Below are positions 32,701-44,332 of a stretch of DNA of 64,000 bases, piece by piece (the stretch's first letter is position 1; every line of letters begins with the position of its first letter). The position numbers and the translations under genes were made by a program. Source of the stretch: Favolaschia claudopus (Eukaryota; Basidiomycota; Agaricomycetes; Agaricales; Mycenaceae); the NCBI GenBank assembly GCA_037176885.1, contig JAWWNJ010000092.1, positions 372,001-436,000 on the forward strand. The letters run 5' to 3'. A model generated the notes under the pieces. It made no database searches, was not told the DNA's origin, and saw only the letters and a program-made list of their open reading frames with translations.

Positions 32701-35601
32701 CCCTGGATCTGCATTGATCGCTACCCGTAGGTCCGCCCTCTGTTGGCCGCGACTAGGAACGACGAGGAACTCAGGAAGAAAGAGGCTGAACTGATGCTGA
32801 TCAAGGAACGTGCCGAACGCGAAAAAGCGGAGCGCGAAGCACTGGAGAGCTTGAAGATGTCGCTGGAGGCCGAGAAGCGCAAGGTCGAGGAAGAGTTGGA
32901 AGCGGAGCGTGTTCTCGCTTTAGACAAGGATGCTCTCCTTGAGCGAAGCAAGAAACGCGAGAGCGAACTTGAGGACGAGGTAGCTGCCTTGCAGGCCGAC
33001 ATTGACACGCTTGACTCTCAATTGGACCGGGTGATGAAGCTCCAGAAAGACGCCGAAGAGAAACACGACAGTCTTCGGCAGATGTTTGATCAGGCCGCCG
33101 AGCATCTTGTTCGTTTGGAGACCGAGCAGAAAGAATGGGCGGCCAGGGAGGAGGAACTGAACGCTCAATTGCTGGAAACCCAGGATGGATCGGACCACCT
33201 TCGCTCTAATCTTGAAGAGCTCCGTAAGGTCGGTGAGGACCTCAAGAATCTTGCGCTGCAGCGAGAGGAAGATCTCGCTCGAGCAAAGGAGCGGACAGAC
33301 GTGGTCATCAAGGAGCTAACGGGAAAGCTTGAGGCGGAAAGCCAGAATACGTATGTTGTTACCATGCGACACATGTCTCGAAAATGCTGATCGTCTCTGA
33401 AGGCAAACTTTCAAACGCAAGGCGGAAGAGCTGGAGACGACCAGTCGACAGAATCAACAGCAGCTGGCGGAACTTGCTCGCTCTAAAACCGAGCACACTC
33501 AAGCGCTCCAGCAGAGGGAGGCGCAGATTGCGACTCTTTCCGAGAAAGTAACCTCCATGAACAAACTCCACGGCGAATCGCTACAAGAGATTCTCGCTCT
33601 CCAGAATGACATCAATACTCTCGAGACTCAGCTCGATGCAGAAAGAGACGATCGAGAGAACGAAATTCAGACTCGCAACAAGCTTCAGGGCGAGTTGGAC
33701 GAGCTGCGGAAAATCATGGAGGCGAAGACAAGTGAAGCCACGCGCCGTGATCAGGTCGAGAAAAACAAAGACCAAGAACTTGCTGATTTACGGCAGCAAA
33801 CCCACAAGTTGCACGACGACCTTACGGAGGGCCGCCGCCAGTCGTTAGCTACACAGAAGCAACTGAAGTTGGAGCTAGACACGTCGGTCCGTGAGCATGT
33901 CTCCCTTCAAGAAAGTCACAAATCGCTTTTGGAGCGCGAGCGGAGCCTTCAGGCGGACTTGTCCAAGGCTCAGGTAGCTCTCAAAGACTTGGAGAGAAAC
34001 AAACACACCGTGGAATCCGAGTTGCACTCTCTGCACGCACGCCTTGGTGACTCTGAGCGTGAGCTCGCAGAGGCCCGCAAAGCCAAGGAGGTGATTATTC
34101 ACTCTTCATTCATCCTAATTGGAACTGACTAAATCGGATTGTAGACTCTGGAGCGCCAGTTGACGACGTTTCAAGGGAAGTACCATGAGATCGAAGACCT
34201 TATGCTCAAGATGGAGAGAGACAAGACCAACCACGACCGTCAACTTGAGACCACGCAGAAGCAGCTCGATGCAGAAACAGCCAAACGCGCGCAGTTGGAG
34301 AAGACGATTGCAATGCACAAGGCTGAGGTTGTTCAGCTGACTGAAAGTGCTGCCCGTATGGATGCGGAGCTGAAACAGGCACTATCGGAACTAGCGGCCA
34401 GGGAAGCGGACGCGAAGGCGATACAGATTCAAAGGGTGCAGCATACGACCATCGTCGAGCACGTTCATGTTCTCGAGGAGGCCAAGCGGGTGACTGATCG
34501 ACAACTTGCGGATGCGCAAGCCGAACTGGCCAGTAATCAGGCGTATATCCGGTCTCTGGAGAAGGCGAAGCAACGGCTGACTACTGAGGCGGAGGATCTG
34601 AGCCGAGAGACGGAGCGGGAGCGACTTGAGCTACGGACGAAGGAGAAGACGGTTCGGGCCCAGGAGGAGAAGATGAGCAAGGCGTTGGCCGATGCCGAGC
34701 GGGTGCGTAAGGACAAGGATATGTCGGAACTGCAGACGCGGCGGTTACAAATCGAGTTGGAAAGCTCACAACGGCAGGTCGAAGAGTTGACTAAACAGCT
34801 GCAGCAACTCAGAGGGGACTCGGCTCAGCTTGACATGGACCTTCGCCGCCTTGCTGATGATTCAGGGGAGGCGCCGCTATCGATGGCTCGGCGTAGGGCT
34901 CAGTTGGAGGGCCAGGTGATGGAGGCAAGGTCCACCGCAAACCGTGCCTCAATGCCACGGTACAGCATCGATGGGAGTGATTGGAGGCGAGAGAAGGAAC
35001 GGATGGAGAGCAGGATCGCCGAGCTTACAAAGGCGTACGAGGCATCCGCCGCTGCGCAAGCCGAGCAACGGTCGCAAATTGGCTCTTTGCATTCGCAAGT
35101 ACGAGATTTGCGCGGGGTTCTGGACGACGCGGAGGCGGACAGAATGTTGCTCCAGAAAGCACGTCGTGCGTTGCAAGCGGAACTGGAGACCATCAAGAAT
35201 GACCCTGTAGACAATAAACAGGTTCCAGGCGACCGCGACGTTCAGAAGCTGCAGCTGAAGCAGCTTGATATGGAGCGGATGTTAGAGGAGCAGGATTACC
35301 GCGCGTCAACTTCTCTCGACCGGATGAAGAAGGCAGAGGCGTTTGCGAACGAATGTCAGATTGAGCTTGGGAGGGTACGCGTCGACAATTCGGAATTGGA
35401 TCGGTTAAATGTGAGTTCTGATTTCGTTGATTGCGGCTTTTGCTTAAGAAGCAACGGCAGGCGAATCTTGAGAAACAAGTCAAGGAGCTGCATGCCCGAC
35501 TCGCTGAGGTCGAGACGAAACCGCTGAATTCTCCTCGAGCCGTGCGTCGAGAGAGTCGCATAGAAGAGTTGGCGAATCAACTGAACAAGGGGAGGAGATA
35601 G
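29784..35601 (+). CDS. MYO2/MYO1-like: class II myosin heavy chain
   Basis: Actin motor for the cytokinetic ring. Ten exons (29784-29960, 30011-30154, 30205-30389, 30447-30922, 30971-31074, 31127-32680, 32731-33350, 33403-34090, 34145-35410, 35449-35601) sum to 1,788 residues. The N-terminus has an SH3-like myosin segment ([18 protein letters not shown]). The motor follows with the P-loop GESGAGKT, switch [10 protein letters not shown], switch [10 protein letters not shown] and the actin-binding loop [14 protein letters not shown]. An insertion rich in Ser sits around the loop after the P-loop. After a short neck, about 900 residues form a heptad-rich coiled coil, the class II hallmark. The tail ends near NQLNKGRR. 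It converges on the WASP gene. Family is firm; which fungal paralogue it is cannot be told here. Confidence 0.95.
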
Positions 35602-35835
35602 GTAATTGGGACTGGTTCTCTATTATATACGAACGTTATGTCGTGTAATGACCGTGTAAGTTATTGTGCAATTTGTATTGTAGCCACTGCATTCACATCT
35701 ATATTCTTAATGACATTTTCTTTTTGTATTGCAAACATCCATTCATTCCAATGTTGAGCAGTCAAATTCCTACATGCATTACAGTCCAGGTATAAATTAA
35801 GCATGGATCCGGAGGAAGAGTCCGGACGACGACTA

Positions 35836-37287
35836 TTAATCCCAGTCCTCCTCGTCCTCTTCGTCATCGCTGTCGCCCATGTTAGCGCGTTTCGCGATGA
35901 GGGCGTCGCGGAGCGCGGTGGTGAGATCGGCGCCGCCTCCACCGGCGGCAGGCGAGGTTGGCTCCTCGACGGCGGGCGAACGCGGGGCGGGCCCGTCGGT
36001 CTTGCGCAAGGAGTGGATGCCTTTGCCTTGTATGGAGTCGAGGAGGGCGTTCCGCCCTGGCTGCGGTGGGGGGAGGCCCGCGAGGGCGGTGCCGCTGCCG
36101 CTGCCGCCTGGACCTGGGGGCGGAGGGGGCGGAGGTGGTGGTGGGGGGCCGCCGCCTGCTGGGGGTGGAGGAGGGGGAGGGGGAGGCGGGGGTGGGGCGC
36201 CGTTGCTGACGGGGGGGACGGGGCGGGGGCGGAGGTGCGGGGGGCGCGGCGCTGGTGGGTCGCGGAGGGGGAGCGGGCACGGTAGGGGATTTGCCGGCGG
36301 GGCGCATGGGTGGTGGTGGTGGTGGGGGCGCTGGGGTTGCGGCCGGGGCGGGACGCATGGGAGGTGCGGGGGGAACCTGGGACGCACGACTGCCTCGCGG
36401 CGGAGGCGGTGGGGGCGGTGCAGCAGCGATGGAGGAGGACGTGCTGTCGGTCGCTGCGTGAGTGCGACGCGAGGGAGGTGGCGGCGGCTTTGTTTTCTTA
36501 GCCGTGGGTGCGGCCGCCTGCTGCTGCTGGTGCTTGCGGGCAAAGTCTTTGATGAACTCCATCTCCTGATCAATGACTTTCTTGTCGATGCCCGAGTTCT
36601 CGAGCTGGCCGAGGAAAGCGGTCCAGGAGGGGTCGACGCCGGTAGAGGTGAACCCTTGGTCCTCGTCGTAGCCCATATGGGCGACGTGTACGAAAGAACC
36701 AGAGGCGGGACCTGAGATCATGGATTTGTCGATCTTGCCGCCTTTGCTGGCCTTCTTCTTCTTCTCGGACGCGGGTTTCGCTGTGTGAGTTATGTGTTAG
36801 AAGGGCAAAAGCAGGGAGAAGAGACCGAGACGGACACTTTGCCTCTTTCTTCGTCGTGACCTTCTTCCAGAACGACTTGGCTTCTCGTTCGTCGGCAAAG
36901 ACAAATCCAACCATGCATTCCTAGTCAGAATTGTAAGGTTGTACCAAACACGAGCTGTGCGCAGACAAGAGGAAGACGCACATCTGCCGCGAACGAGTGA
37001 AAGAAGGCTCGGTCCGGAAAGTATTCGAGACCGTTGTGGAGTTCATACTCCCAGATGACACCGCGAGTGCCGTCGAGGTCGACGAGACGGAAAGCATAGG
37101 TGTTCTTGGTGGTGTCCCGCACAATGGCTAGGGCGCCCTGAAGGCCAGAGTAAGACCATTGATTTGGATCGGGGTGGGCGTAGTAGATGCGAGCGAGAGC
37201 AGCAAAGAGAATTTTGTTGGAGGCGGCGGGGATGGCGGCCTTGACTTTGTTCTTCTCTTCTGTGTTAAGGGTGGATTGAGAGGGCAT
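35836..37287 (-). CDS. LAS17/wsp1: WASP homologue (Las17/Wsp1-type) with an apparent 1-nt frameshift
   Basis: Activator of the Arp2/3 complex at endocytic actin patches. Three minus-strand exons: 37287-36982, 36920-36836, 36780-35836. The WH1 domain covers about residues 15-125 (ARIYYAHPDPNQWSYSGLQG, then WEYELHNGLEYFPDRAFFHSF, then CMVGFVFADEREA). A basic segment and a CRIB-like GBD (VAHMGYDEDQGFTSTGVDPSW) follow, then a long polyproline region. The WH2/verprolin-like part is NALLDSIQGKGIHSLRKT, then LTTALRDALIAKRANMG. The end is the acidic DSDDEEDEEDWD. Summed exon length is one base more than a multiple of three. The frame changes within 36210-36230 (a G7 tract at 36211-36217) and no normal-sized intron can absorb it. 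Confidence 0.92.
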
Positions 37288-38061
37288 CGGGGGAGAAAAC
37301 AGCGAGTTGAGGCTGCGTTGGCTGCGCTCACACTTGTTGTCTCAGTTTGCAGTGTATGTTTCTGTTTGACTCGCAGCAATTGTGATTCAGATAAATTTAC
37401 TTAGGCTCGTGGACCAGCCGGCCCGGTAATAAATGATGCCATCGCAGGACTCAGACAACAACCGGGACCGGCTGGGCTACCCCGTCGTGTGTTTTGGTGA
37501 CAGTCGTTTCCCCGCCAAATGAGCGAGTACGACTTGTGAAAACGCGATATTTCAAAATTTTGGGTTTTTGACTTCCAAGGTGAGGATGAATAGTTTTTGA
37601 TTCTCTATTGAATGAGCCCCATTTGTTTTTCCCGACCACCCAAACAAATGTTAGGCTCATTCGATAGAGAATCAAAAGCGAGGTTACCCTTTTGTTGACG
37701 TTCCCATCATTGTTTTGTCTGATGTTGTCTCTATTTGCTCTCCTTCCCGTTTCGTCAGGACTGTAACCGAGTGGACGGACTGGCTTGCGAGTCTAAAATT
37801 TACTGACTACAAGAATGTGCATACACGTCTCAGAGACTCGGACCTCGCGCAAAGGTAAGAGCGGTAAAAGAAATACGAGCAGGACAGTCAATCTTGCCCC
37901 CCTTTCCCCTCGCACCGCCCATTGTGTGTGGACGGAGTAGTGAATATAGAGGGCGGAGTGAAACAGAAGAAACAGAAAGAAAGAAGGATACACCGGATAA
38001 TCATATCGTATTACTGTCGCACATACACGGAAGCGTACCCTACGTCGAACAGCAGCTGCGT
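37288..38061. other. intergenic stretch with a foldback element
   Basis: Between the WASP start and the RPL10 stop. It contains the WASP promoter side and, at 37595-37677, a foldback described separately. I see no open frame with recognisable features. Confidence 0.5.
37595..37677. repeat. 83-bp foldback (hairpin), possible MITE
   Basis: Arms 37595-37618 and 37654-37677 are inverted copies with 23 of 24 bases matching (they start TTTTGATTCTCTATTGAATG). A second inner pair, CATTTGTTT (37620-37628) and AAACAAATG (37642-37650), extends the stem around a 13-base loop. Too long and regular for chance. It could be a small foldback transposon or a structured RNA; no flanking duplication is obvious. 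Confidence 0.75.
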
Positions 38062-38816
38062 CTAGGCACGGAGCTGGTTGCGGAGGTTCTGCTCGAGGGG
38101 GCCCTTCGGCCGGATGAACTGGACGTAGGCACCGTCCCTGGCAGGCAAAGTCAGAACACAGATAGAAAAAGAGAACGACAATACGCACTGGAGTACCTTC
38201 TTCTCCTCCTTGAGCTTGAGGTAGTCGCCCTTTGCGACGTTGGTGAAGCCCCACTTCTTGGACACGATGATCTTTTGGCGGCCGGGGAACTTGTAGCGAG
38301 CGCGGCGGAGGGCCTCCATGATGACGGGTGCGTTGGCCTCTTTGCAGCGGATGGAAAGGATGACCTGGCCGATGTTGACGCGGGCGACGGTGCCGTAGGG
38401 CTTGCCCCAGGCGCCACGCATGCCGGTCTGGAGACGATCGGCGCCGGCACAGGATAACATCTTGTTGATGCGGATGACATGGAAGGGGTGGACGCGGACG
38501 CGCAGGTGGAACGAGTCCTTGCCCGACGTCTTGGTCACATACTGCACAATGTGTCAGCCGTTTGATTCACAGGAAAAAAAGGGAGGCAACGCACCTTGTT
38601 AGCACAAATGCGGGCGGCTTCTAGTGCTTCACTGCTTAGCTGCTCGTATTCATCGGACACGAGATGGCAGCAGAAGGGGAATTCGTCGACAGAGGCGCGC
38701 TTGCGGCCAAGGTCGAAAATACGGATCTTGGGGTCGGGTACACCACGGTTGTACCGACTCTTCGGGTACGGCTTGTTTTTGCAGTAACGGTAGCAGCGAG
38801 CGGGACGGCGACCCAT
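38062..38816 (-). CDS. RPL10: 60S ribosomal protein uL16 (RPL10)
   Basis: Large-subunit ribosomal protein that joins late in cytosolic 60S assembly and sits by the tRNA sites. Three exons (38816-38595, 38541-38189, 38137-38062) give 216 residues. It begins [20 protein letters not shown] and carries [35 protein letters not shown], the [16 protein letters not shown] loop and [17 protein letters not shown], ending QNLRNQLRA. All are typical and complete. The upstream side (38817 onward) is pyrimidine-rich in the sense of transcription, as for many ribosomal protein genes. Confidence 0.97.
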
Positions 38817-41343
38817 GGCAAATTATCTGAGCAAAAAAGAGAAAGAAAAAAGTCAGCACAAACGACATCCGATGTCATCCCGCCGCATCCAGCCCAATTC
38901 GCCTATTTCCACCCAACAGATGCATCCACGGCCTTCGAATGCGGCGTACAGAGGCAGAAAGAGGTACTCACAGGTGGAGGATGATGGGGGGAGACGGAGA
39001 GAGGCTCTGTGGCCGTTTTATGGTGGTGAGTAAGCGGACAAAATGACGTGAGTAAGCAATTTGATGGCCTTTCTCCCCGCTCACTCAGCTTTCTTTTCGA
39101 CTCATCTCTCTTCGGACGCGACAATTTTGTTCCATCTCGTTCCCGACCGTCTTACTCAGAGTCGGCTCTCAACACAGCAGTGTCTCACTACAACATTCCC
39201 CTTCTCAAAATCCATACATGCACGATCTCAAGATGGCCTTGGATATCCTTTGCAAATTCAAAATTGACCTCGTCTCGAACCCCCTCCTTCAACGGATCCA
39301 CGTAGCTGCAACAAGGTGCGTGATCACCGTCCTCATTGTCGCTTCCACTAACTTGCCTGTATCCTCACAAGACGATGCCGACACAAGACAATGCCGACAC
39401 TGAATAAAATAGAAACCCATTCCAAAATTCCTGTATCACCTGCATTGGCGCGTGCCCCACATCCCGCTCGCCTCTCTGTACACCTTAACATGCAACATCA
39501 TCCCTATAAGATCTGGTGCAGTTTAACCACGGACCTTGCGCTCGGTGACATCGGTCAACATAACACTAGTAACACACCGTGACCCACTAAAACGGCTCAT
39601 GTACTATGTCTGTGGATGGAATGAAAAAATCGCGTTTTTTCAAAACGAAAAAAGAGAAAAAGAAGGGAAAAAGGAGGGAGACTTCTATGATTTATGCTGA
39701 CCTATTGACCCACAAAACTCGCCTCCTCAAGCGCTGAGACCACTGAAAACAGCGGTTTCTTGCTATGATATCCTATCGATGCCGGCCGTTCCGCCAAAAT
39801 TCACTGATTTCAAACCTATGTCAAGAGCCCAACTGGCGGTAAGCCACAGCGAATGGTTTTCAAGATCTTTGTACAATCTCTCACGTCAACCGCGGCAACT
39901 CGGCCCCATCACTGCAAGCAACAGCACACCACGGAGACGCGAGCTCTTGTTCTCCTGTTCAGACGCGTCTCTTGTTCCCGGTAGCTTCTGTAGTGGTAGA
40001 TTTGACGAGCCTCTTGCAACAATACCTTTTCTGGGGTGTTTCTGATGCGAACTCTACCACTCTGGTAATATCTGCAAACCGATCAAGACCGGGATTTTCT
40101 TCAAGTTCTTGGAGAGTTTTCGCTCAATCGACCGACTCAACAACTTCAATCCTCTGGTTCAACGAGATATGTACATTCTCGCTTATTTGACTGGAATCTA
40201 TTAATATTTCTGAGACGGCCGCTCCAAATAATAGTCCCGCCGAATATCTGCTAGGATTCTGCATTGTTGAAGCAGTCACACTATTTCTTCCCCGGAATTT
40301 CAAGCCATTGGTTTAATTCTCTTTCTAATCTTCATAAAACCTCCCTTTATTCAGAACTTGGCAGTTGAGAAGTCCGTTCCGAGTCAAAGTGTTTGACTTA
40401 TCTTGTGGTTGTTCAACTGTTTCAAGCTCCTTCGGTCGATATCATTGCGTGGATTTGGTGTTTATACGGATTGAGAGACTGTTACGGGAACAAGCCCCCT
40501 CTACACACTCCTGCTCGACTTCGTTTCACAATTATCTGGCAGTGCCAGTGTCAGTTTATGTTCGCCATGGGAAGGTCAGTATGAAATGATGTCTACCCCA
40601 TATTTTATTTGGTTATGGATGAGACGGGAAATCTTCAAAAATGGCATCCTTGAAGGTCTGTATCTCTATCTCTATGTACTGTTCAACCAATCAGTACTCC
40701 TGCCACTTCCACCCTCAGGCTTGGTTCAATTTTTTGTTTCATTCATTCAAGCTCAGTATCTCATAATCAAGCAAATCAACTCAAGACCATACCCTGGAAT
40801 GTTTCAAGAGCTTTAGTGCTCCTCTTGCTTGAAGCAAAGTGTGTAGTCGAAAGGAAAACTCGAAATTTGGTTCAACTTCGGTATTTCGGCCTTTTCGGAC
40901 ATCTTGATCCCAGGCGATGCAAGGATCAAACGGAGGCGATCGGATCTGTCAATCAGCTCGGGTGCAGTCCTATGTACATAGGCATCCACGGACATGGTTA
41001 ATGAGCCACTAAAACCGTTGAACTCTAGCAGCGCTTCAAGATGCGAGAAATTATCAGCAAATTGCACGACGCAAATCCTTCTTTCAGAGAATGTCTCCTC
41101 CTATTTTTTCATGCAAATTCAGCTCAGTTTGAGTGATTAACCATTGAAACTTTCACTGAAGAGGACATCTGGGGCAATTTCTTTTTGGGAAGAATGAAGT
41201 ATGGATACTTACAAGCTAACGGCCATATAATTGCGAGTAAAGAATGCATCGGAGGCCCAAGCAAGCAGGAAAGCACAATGTCACACTTTGGCGGGGAACA
41301 ATGACAGCGTGACATCGAGCGCAAGGTCCACGGTTAAAGTGCA
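38817..41343. other. 2.5-kb stretch with no recognisable gene
   Basis: RPL10 upstream region followed by increasingly AT-rich sequence (about 39600-41300). Small frames such as 40365-40816 show no family features. It marks the transition from the compact gene region to the transposon island. Confidence 0.5.
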
Positions 41344-41458
41344 CCAGACGTTATAGAGCAGCAACCGCGATCAAATTTTTCCATCATTCTGCCTCGCCGT
41401 CATTTCAACATCTCAACATTGCCTTTTTTGGTAGCGGTTGCTGCTCTATAACGTCTGG
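41344..41458. repeat. perfect 25-bp inverted repeat around a 65-bp loop
   Basis: The arms 41344-41368 and 41434-41458 are exact reverse complements (the first begins CCAGACGTTATAGAGCAGCA). It sits just beyond the 3' end of the LINE remnant. It may be the end structure of a small transposon, a snapback copy of a retrotransposon tail, or a hairpin RNA. Confidence 0.8.
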
Positions 41459-41586
41459 GTTCGAGACTACCGAGTCGTCTGCTTTGGTTACTGGTTAATT
41501 GGACCAGAAAATCCTGGGGAAGGTGTCCGGGAGGAAATGCCATTACGCACGAATTCGACAGTGTGGGACTCCAGCTGTAAGGAATT

Positions 41587-42823
41587 TCATTTAATTCCTC
41601 TTTTCATGGGCTGTATACCCACTAAAACCCCCCTCATATATGTCCAATTATCCGGCAAAGAGTCCTCATTGAAGAGTAACCCGCTCCAGGTATTTAAAAC
41701 CTTCTTGTTGCTAAATGCAAGAGACCCAAAATTTCGTTCGTCACTTAAAATACGGTCGCGATCCAAAGCCGAGTTCATTGCGGACACCCATTTGTTACGG
41801 ACTTTGGCGCGGGAATAAACTGTGCCTGGATTTTTAATCACTTGATTGACTCGTAGCGACCATATATGGTGCCAAGATACGGAAATCAAGATAGCAAATA
41901 GTCGGGCTTTGTGTGGTAGAAGTATACCATTTTTCGATTTGAATCGAAGTAGGTTACACCCAAGTAAGAGTCCCCAGTTAAGTTTTGGCCAGTCCGAAGC
42001 CGGATATTTCATCACCCACAGTTGACGAGCGAGATCCCAAATCCAATTTTTTTTTAGGGAATGGTACATTCCAACGCAATATGTTCAAGAGACTCGGTTA
42101 CACCACAGTTTTTGCAAGTTCCCATGGGATGATATTGGTGTATGTGGATCCAGAAGTTTCCAACTCGGAAAGTTTCATGAATACACTTCAAAAAAAAAAC
42201 TCTCTTGTTAATCGACAGAGCGTAGATGAACGGACTGAGTTCCAAATCATGTCATCAGAAGGGATATAGTCAGATACCTCCTGAACGGCACAACGTATGC
42301 GGTCAAGATTTACAAAGGTTGATTTTCGGTGAGGTTTTGGACATATTTTCTGAATAATTTTTCGAAATGCACGTTGAGTCCCATGTCCTAGTTCAATTCC
42401 GGGATTAAGAAACATAATATCTATCTGTGTATCAATTTCGACAGATTCTGAAGCAACTACCGTCATTGACGAAGGCGGGGGAGTTGAAATCTTCTTGAAT
42501 TTAACACGACCAGTTCTTTCGTTGAGAGCAGCAATTACTGCCTTGACTAACGGGAAGTTGTCGTTGAGCATATCATTCTCGAAGCGTGATTTCTCTTTAA
42601 CAGTAACCCGAACCAGGTAGTCGGATACTGAGCACACCAGCAGCGGCAGTGATTTTGGTGTTGATTGCAATTTGTGAAGAAGGCCAGCAGGTAAACCAGT
42701 TGAATAGGACAGCGGGATTTCTGGCTTGTCAAAAGAAACGGAGAGGGTTTCATACGTAAACTTAGAAGTTGTAGGATCGAGGACTGCAATGATTGAATCA
42801 ATTGAGGGGTTGAACTCACCCAC
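41587..42823 (-). pseudogene. 3' remnant of a LINE-type (non-LTR) retrotransposon ORF
   Basis: Three minus-strand frames (42823-42188, 42245-42054, 42069-41587) join into one degenerate protein that resembles the C-terminal end of Agaricomycete LINE polyproteins after the reverse transcriptase. First comes an RNase-H-like end (VKAVIAALNERTGRVKF), then a zf-RVT-type finger (CKNCGVTESLEHIALEC, Cx2Cx7Hx4C). The conserved tail has DWPKLNWGLLLGC and HKARLFAILISVSWHHIW. Both frame breaks fall on homopolymer runs, nine or ten A (about 42190-42200) and about nine T (near 42048-42055). The reverse transcriptase is missing, so the copy is truncated and dead. Whether the frame breaks are real or base-calling errors cannot be decided here. 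Confidence 0.75.
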
Positions 42824-43005
42824 GTGTTATACTCGGCAATGTAGGAATACTGTTTCTGAATCTCGGATTGGATTAGAGCATATTAGCAAGGGGTAAAAAA
42901 ATGAATTTCTGAGCAAAACAAAGCTCCACAGAATATAAAATGATTTTTTAAATTCGACAGGAACAAGAGTGATGTCACCGAAATTTCGGCCGGTGGAGCG
43001 ATCAC

Positions 43006-44251
43006 GTGGAACATATTGACACGTCCTCTTCCTCCATGTTTCGTGCCCTTCATAGACTCGTAGGGCTCTTGCTCGTGCCTGTGCTGTTTCCAGAGGACAA
43101 CCTGTTCGATCTCTACCAGCACACCAGTGACCCACAACTCCCATGGCTGGCATTAGCCGACATCTTCACGGCGGGAAGCGATGAAACCCCACGACCAAGG
43201 ATTGGAGGTCAACAAATAACTAAGTCGTGGTTATGGTCTATACTACGAAGAGAATGTCTTTGGCGCTTCCGGTGCGTGCTTGTTTCACTCAATTCTGATA
43301 TCTCTGTCCACCGTCCCTGACTGCCAAATACAGATTCTATCCCAGATGGGATGATCTTGCCCGCGCCTTGGAGATCCCTGCCGTTTTCCGAACCGAGAAC
43401 AGATGCACCTTCACCGCCCTAGAAGCCTTGTGTCTTCTTATCACACGATTTGGGACCGCTGGCGATCAATTGAGCTGTCGATGCTTTACGCCAGGTCTCA
43501 GGGCGCGATATCCCAAGTGGTCAACGAGCTTGTTGAATTCCTCGACGAACACTGGTCTCATCTCCTCGACTTTGACCACAACGGCCTCCTCACCACAGCG
43601 CGGATGCAAAAATAGGCAGATGCCATCTATGCCGAGGGCTCGCCGCTACGCTACATCTTTGCGTTCATCAACTGCACAATTCGTGCGATGTGCCGTCCTT
43701 CCCGGTGGCAGCGACAAGCTTATAGTGGTCATAAGAAGGTCCATGTGTTAAAATTCCAGGCCCTCCGAACACCTGACGGTCTTATCGCTCATCTATTCGG
43801 TCCTGTCGAGGGCCGTCGCAACAACAATCATCTTCTTGCCGAATCACAGCTTTTGGAAAAGTGTCTGCAGTACGCTTTTCGCCCCGGAGCCGACAACAAT
43901 ACTCCTGTCGTTGACCGCTACTTCCAATTATACGGTGATCCAGCATACGGCGTAACTCCCTTGATGCAGAGCCCATTTGCGGGAGCAGGAGAAAGGACAG
44001 CGGACGAGTTGGCCTGGAATAAGGCCATGTCGCACTACCGTGAATCGGTCGAGCATGGATTTGGTAACATAGTCGAGCAGTGGCCGTTTCTGAACGCATA
44101 GTGGAAGATGCGCATATATGCCTCGCCTGTCGGGAGGTATTACCGTGTTGCCGTTCTGCTCAGTAACGCACTGAACTGCATTCGTCCTAATCAAACATCT
44201 CAGACATACGACTTACTCCCTCCTACACTAGAAGAGTACTTTCATCGCTAG
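43006..44251 (+). pseudogene. PIF/Harbinger (HARBI1-like) DDE transposase, inactivated
   Basis: Two exons (about 43006-43271 and 43334-44251) encode a HARBI1-type nuclease of the family common in Agaricomycetes. Landmarks are RFYPRWDDLARALEIPAVFR, CTFTALEALCLLITRF, WQRQAYSGHKKVH, AHLFGPVEGRRNNNHLL, YGDPAYGV and VEHGFGNIVEQWPFLNA. The copy is dead. There is a one-base deletion near 43473, an in-frame TAG at 43613-43615 where the family has tyrosine, and another TAG at 44099-44101 where it has tryptophan. The first catalytic aspartate (family FAFIDCT) is asparagine here (FAFINCT, codon 43670-43672). The second Asp (GDPAYG) and the Glu (VEHGFG) remain. Its accessory gene lies on the opposite strand to the right, split by another transposon. 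Confidence 0.85.
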
Positions 44252-44332
44252 ACGCTAATACACAAACAACACTCTGTTTATCTATACACATGAGTTACAG
44301 CTTCAGAAAATTATTTATTTGTATACAAATGA

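Noticed and set aside
35879..36715. Gly-rich 278-codon plus-strand frame that looks like a cell-wall protein
   Set aside because: Complement of the polyproline codons of WASP.
37760..37800. tRNA-Ser-like start (ACCGAGTGGACGG)
   Set aside because: No matching acceptor stem or T-arm at the right distance.
41431..41475. Possible tRNA end (GGTAGC ... GGGTTCGAGACTACC)
   Set aside because: Only about 42 bases between the pairing ends, no anticodon arm, and one side is part of the inverted repeat.
42827..43153. 108-codon minus-strand frame continuing the LINE remnant
   Set aside because: It does not resemble LINE protein and overlaps the Harbinger transposase start on the other strand.
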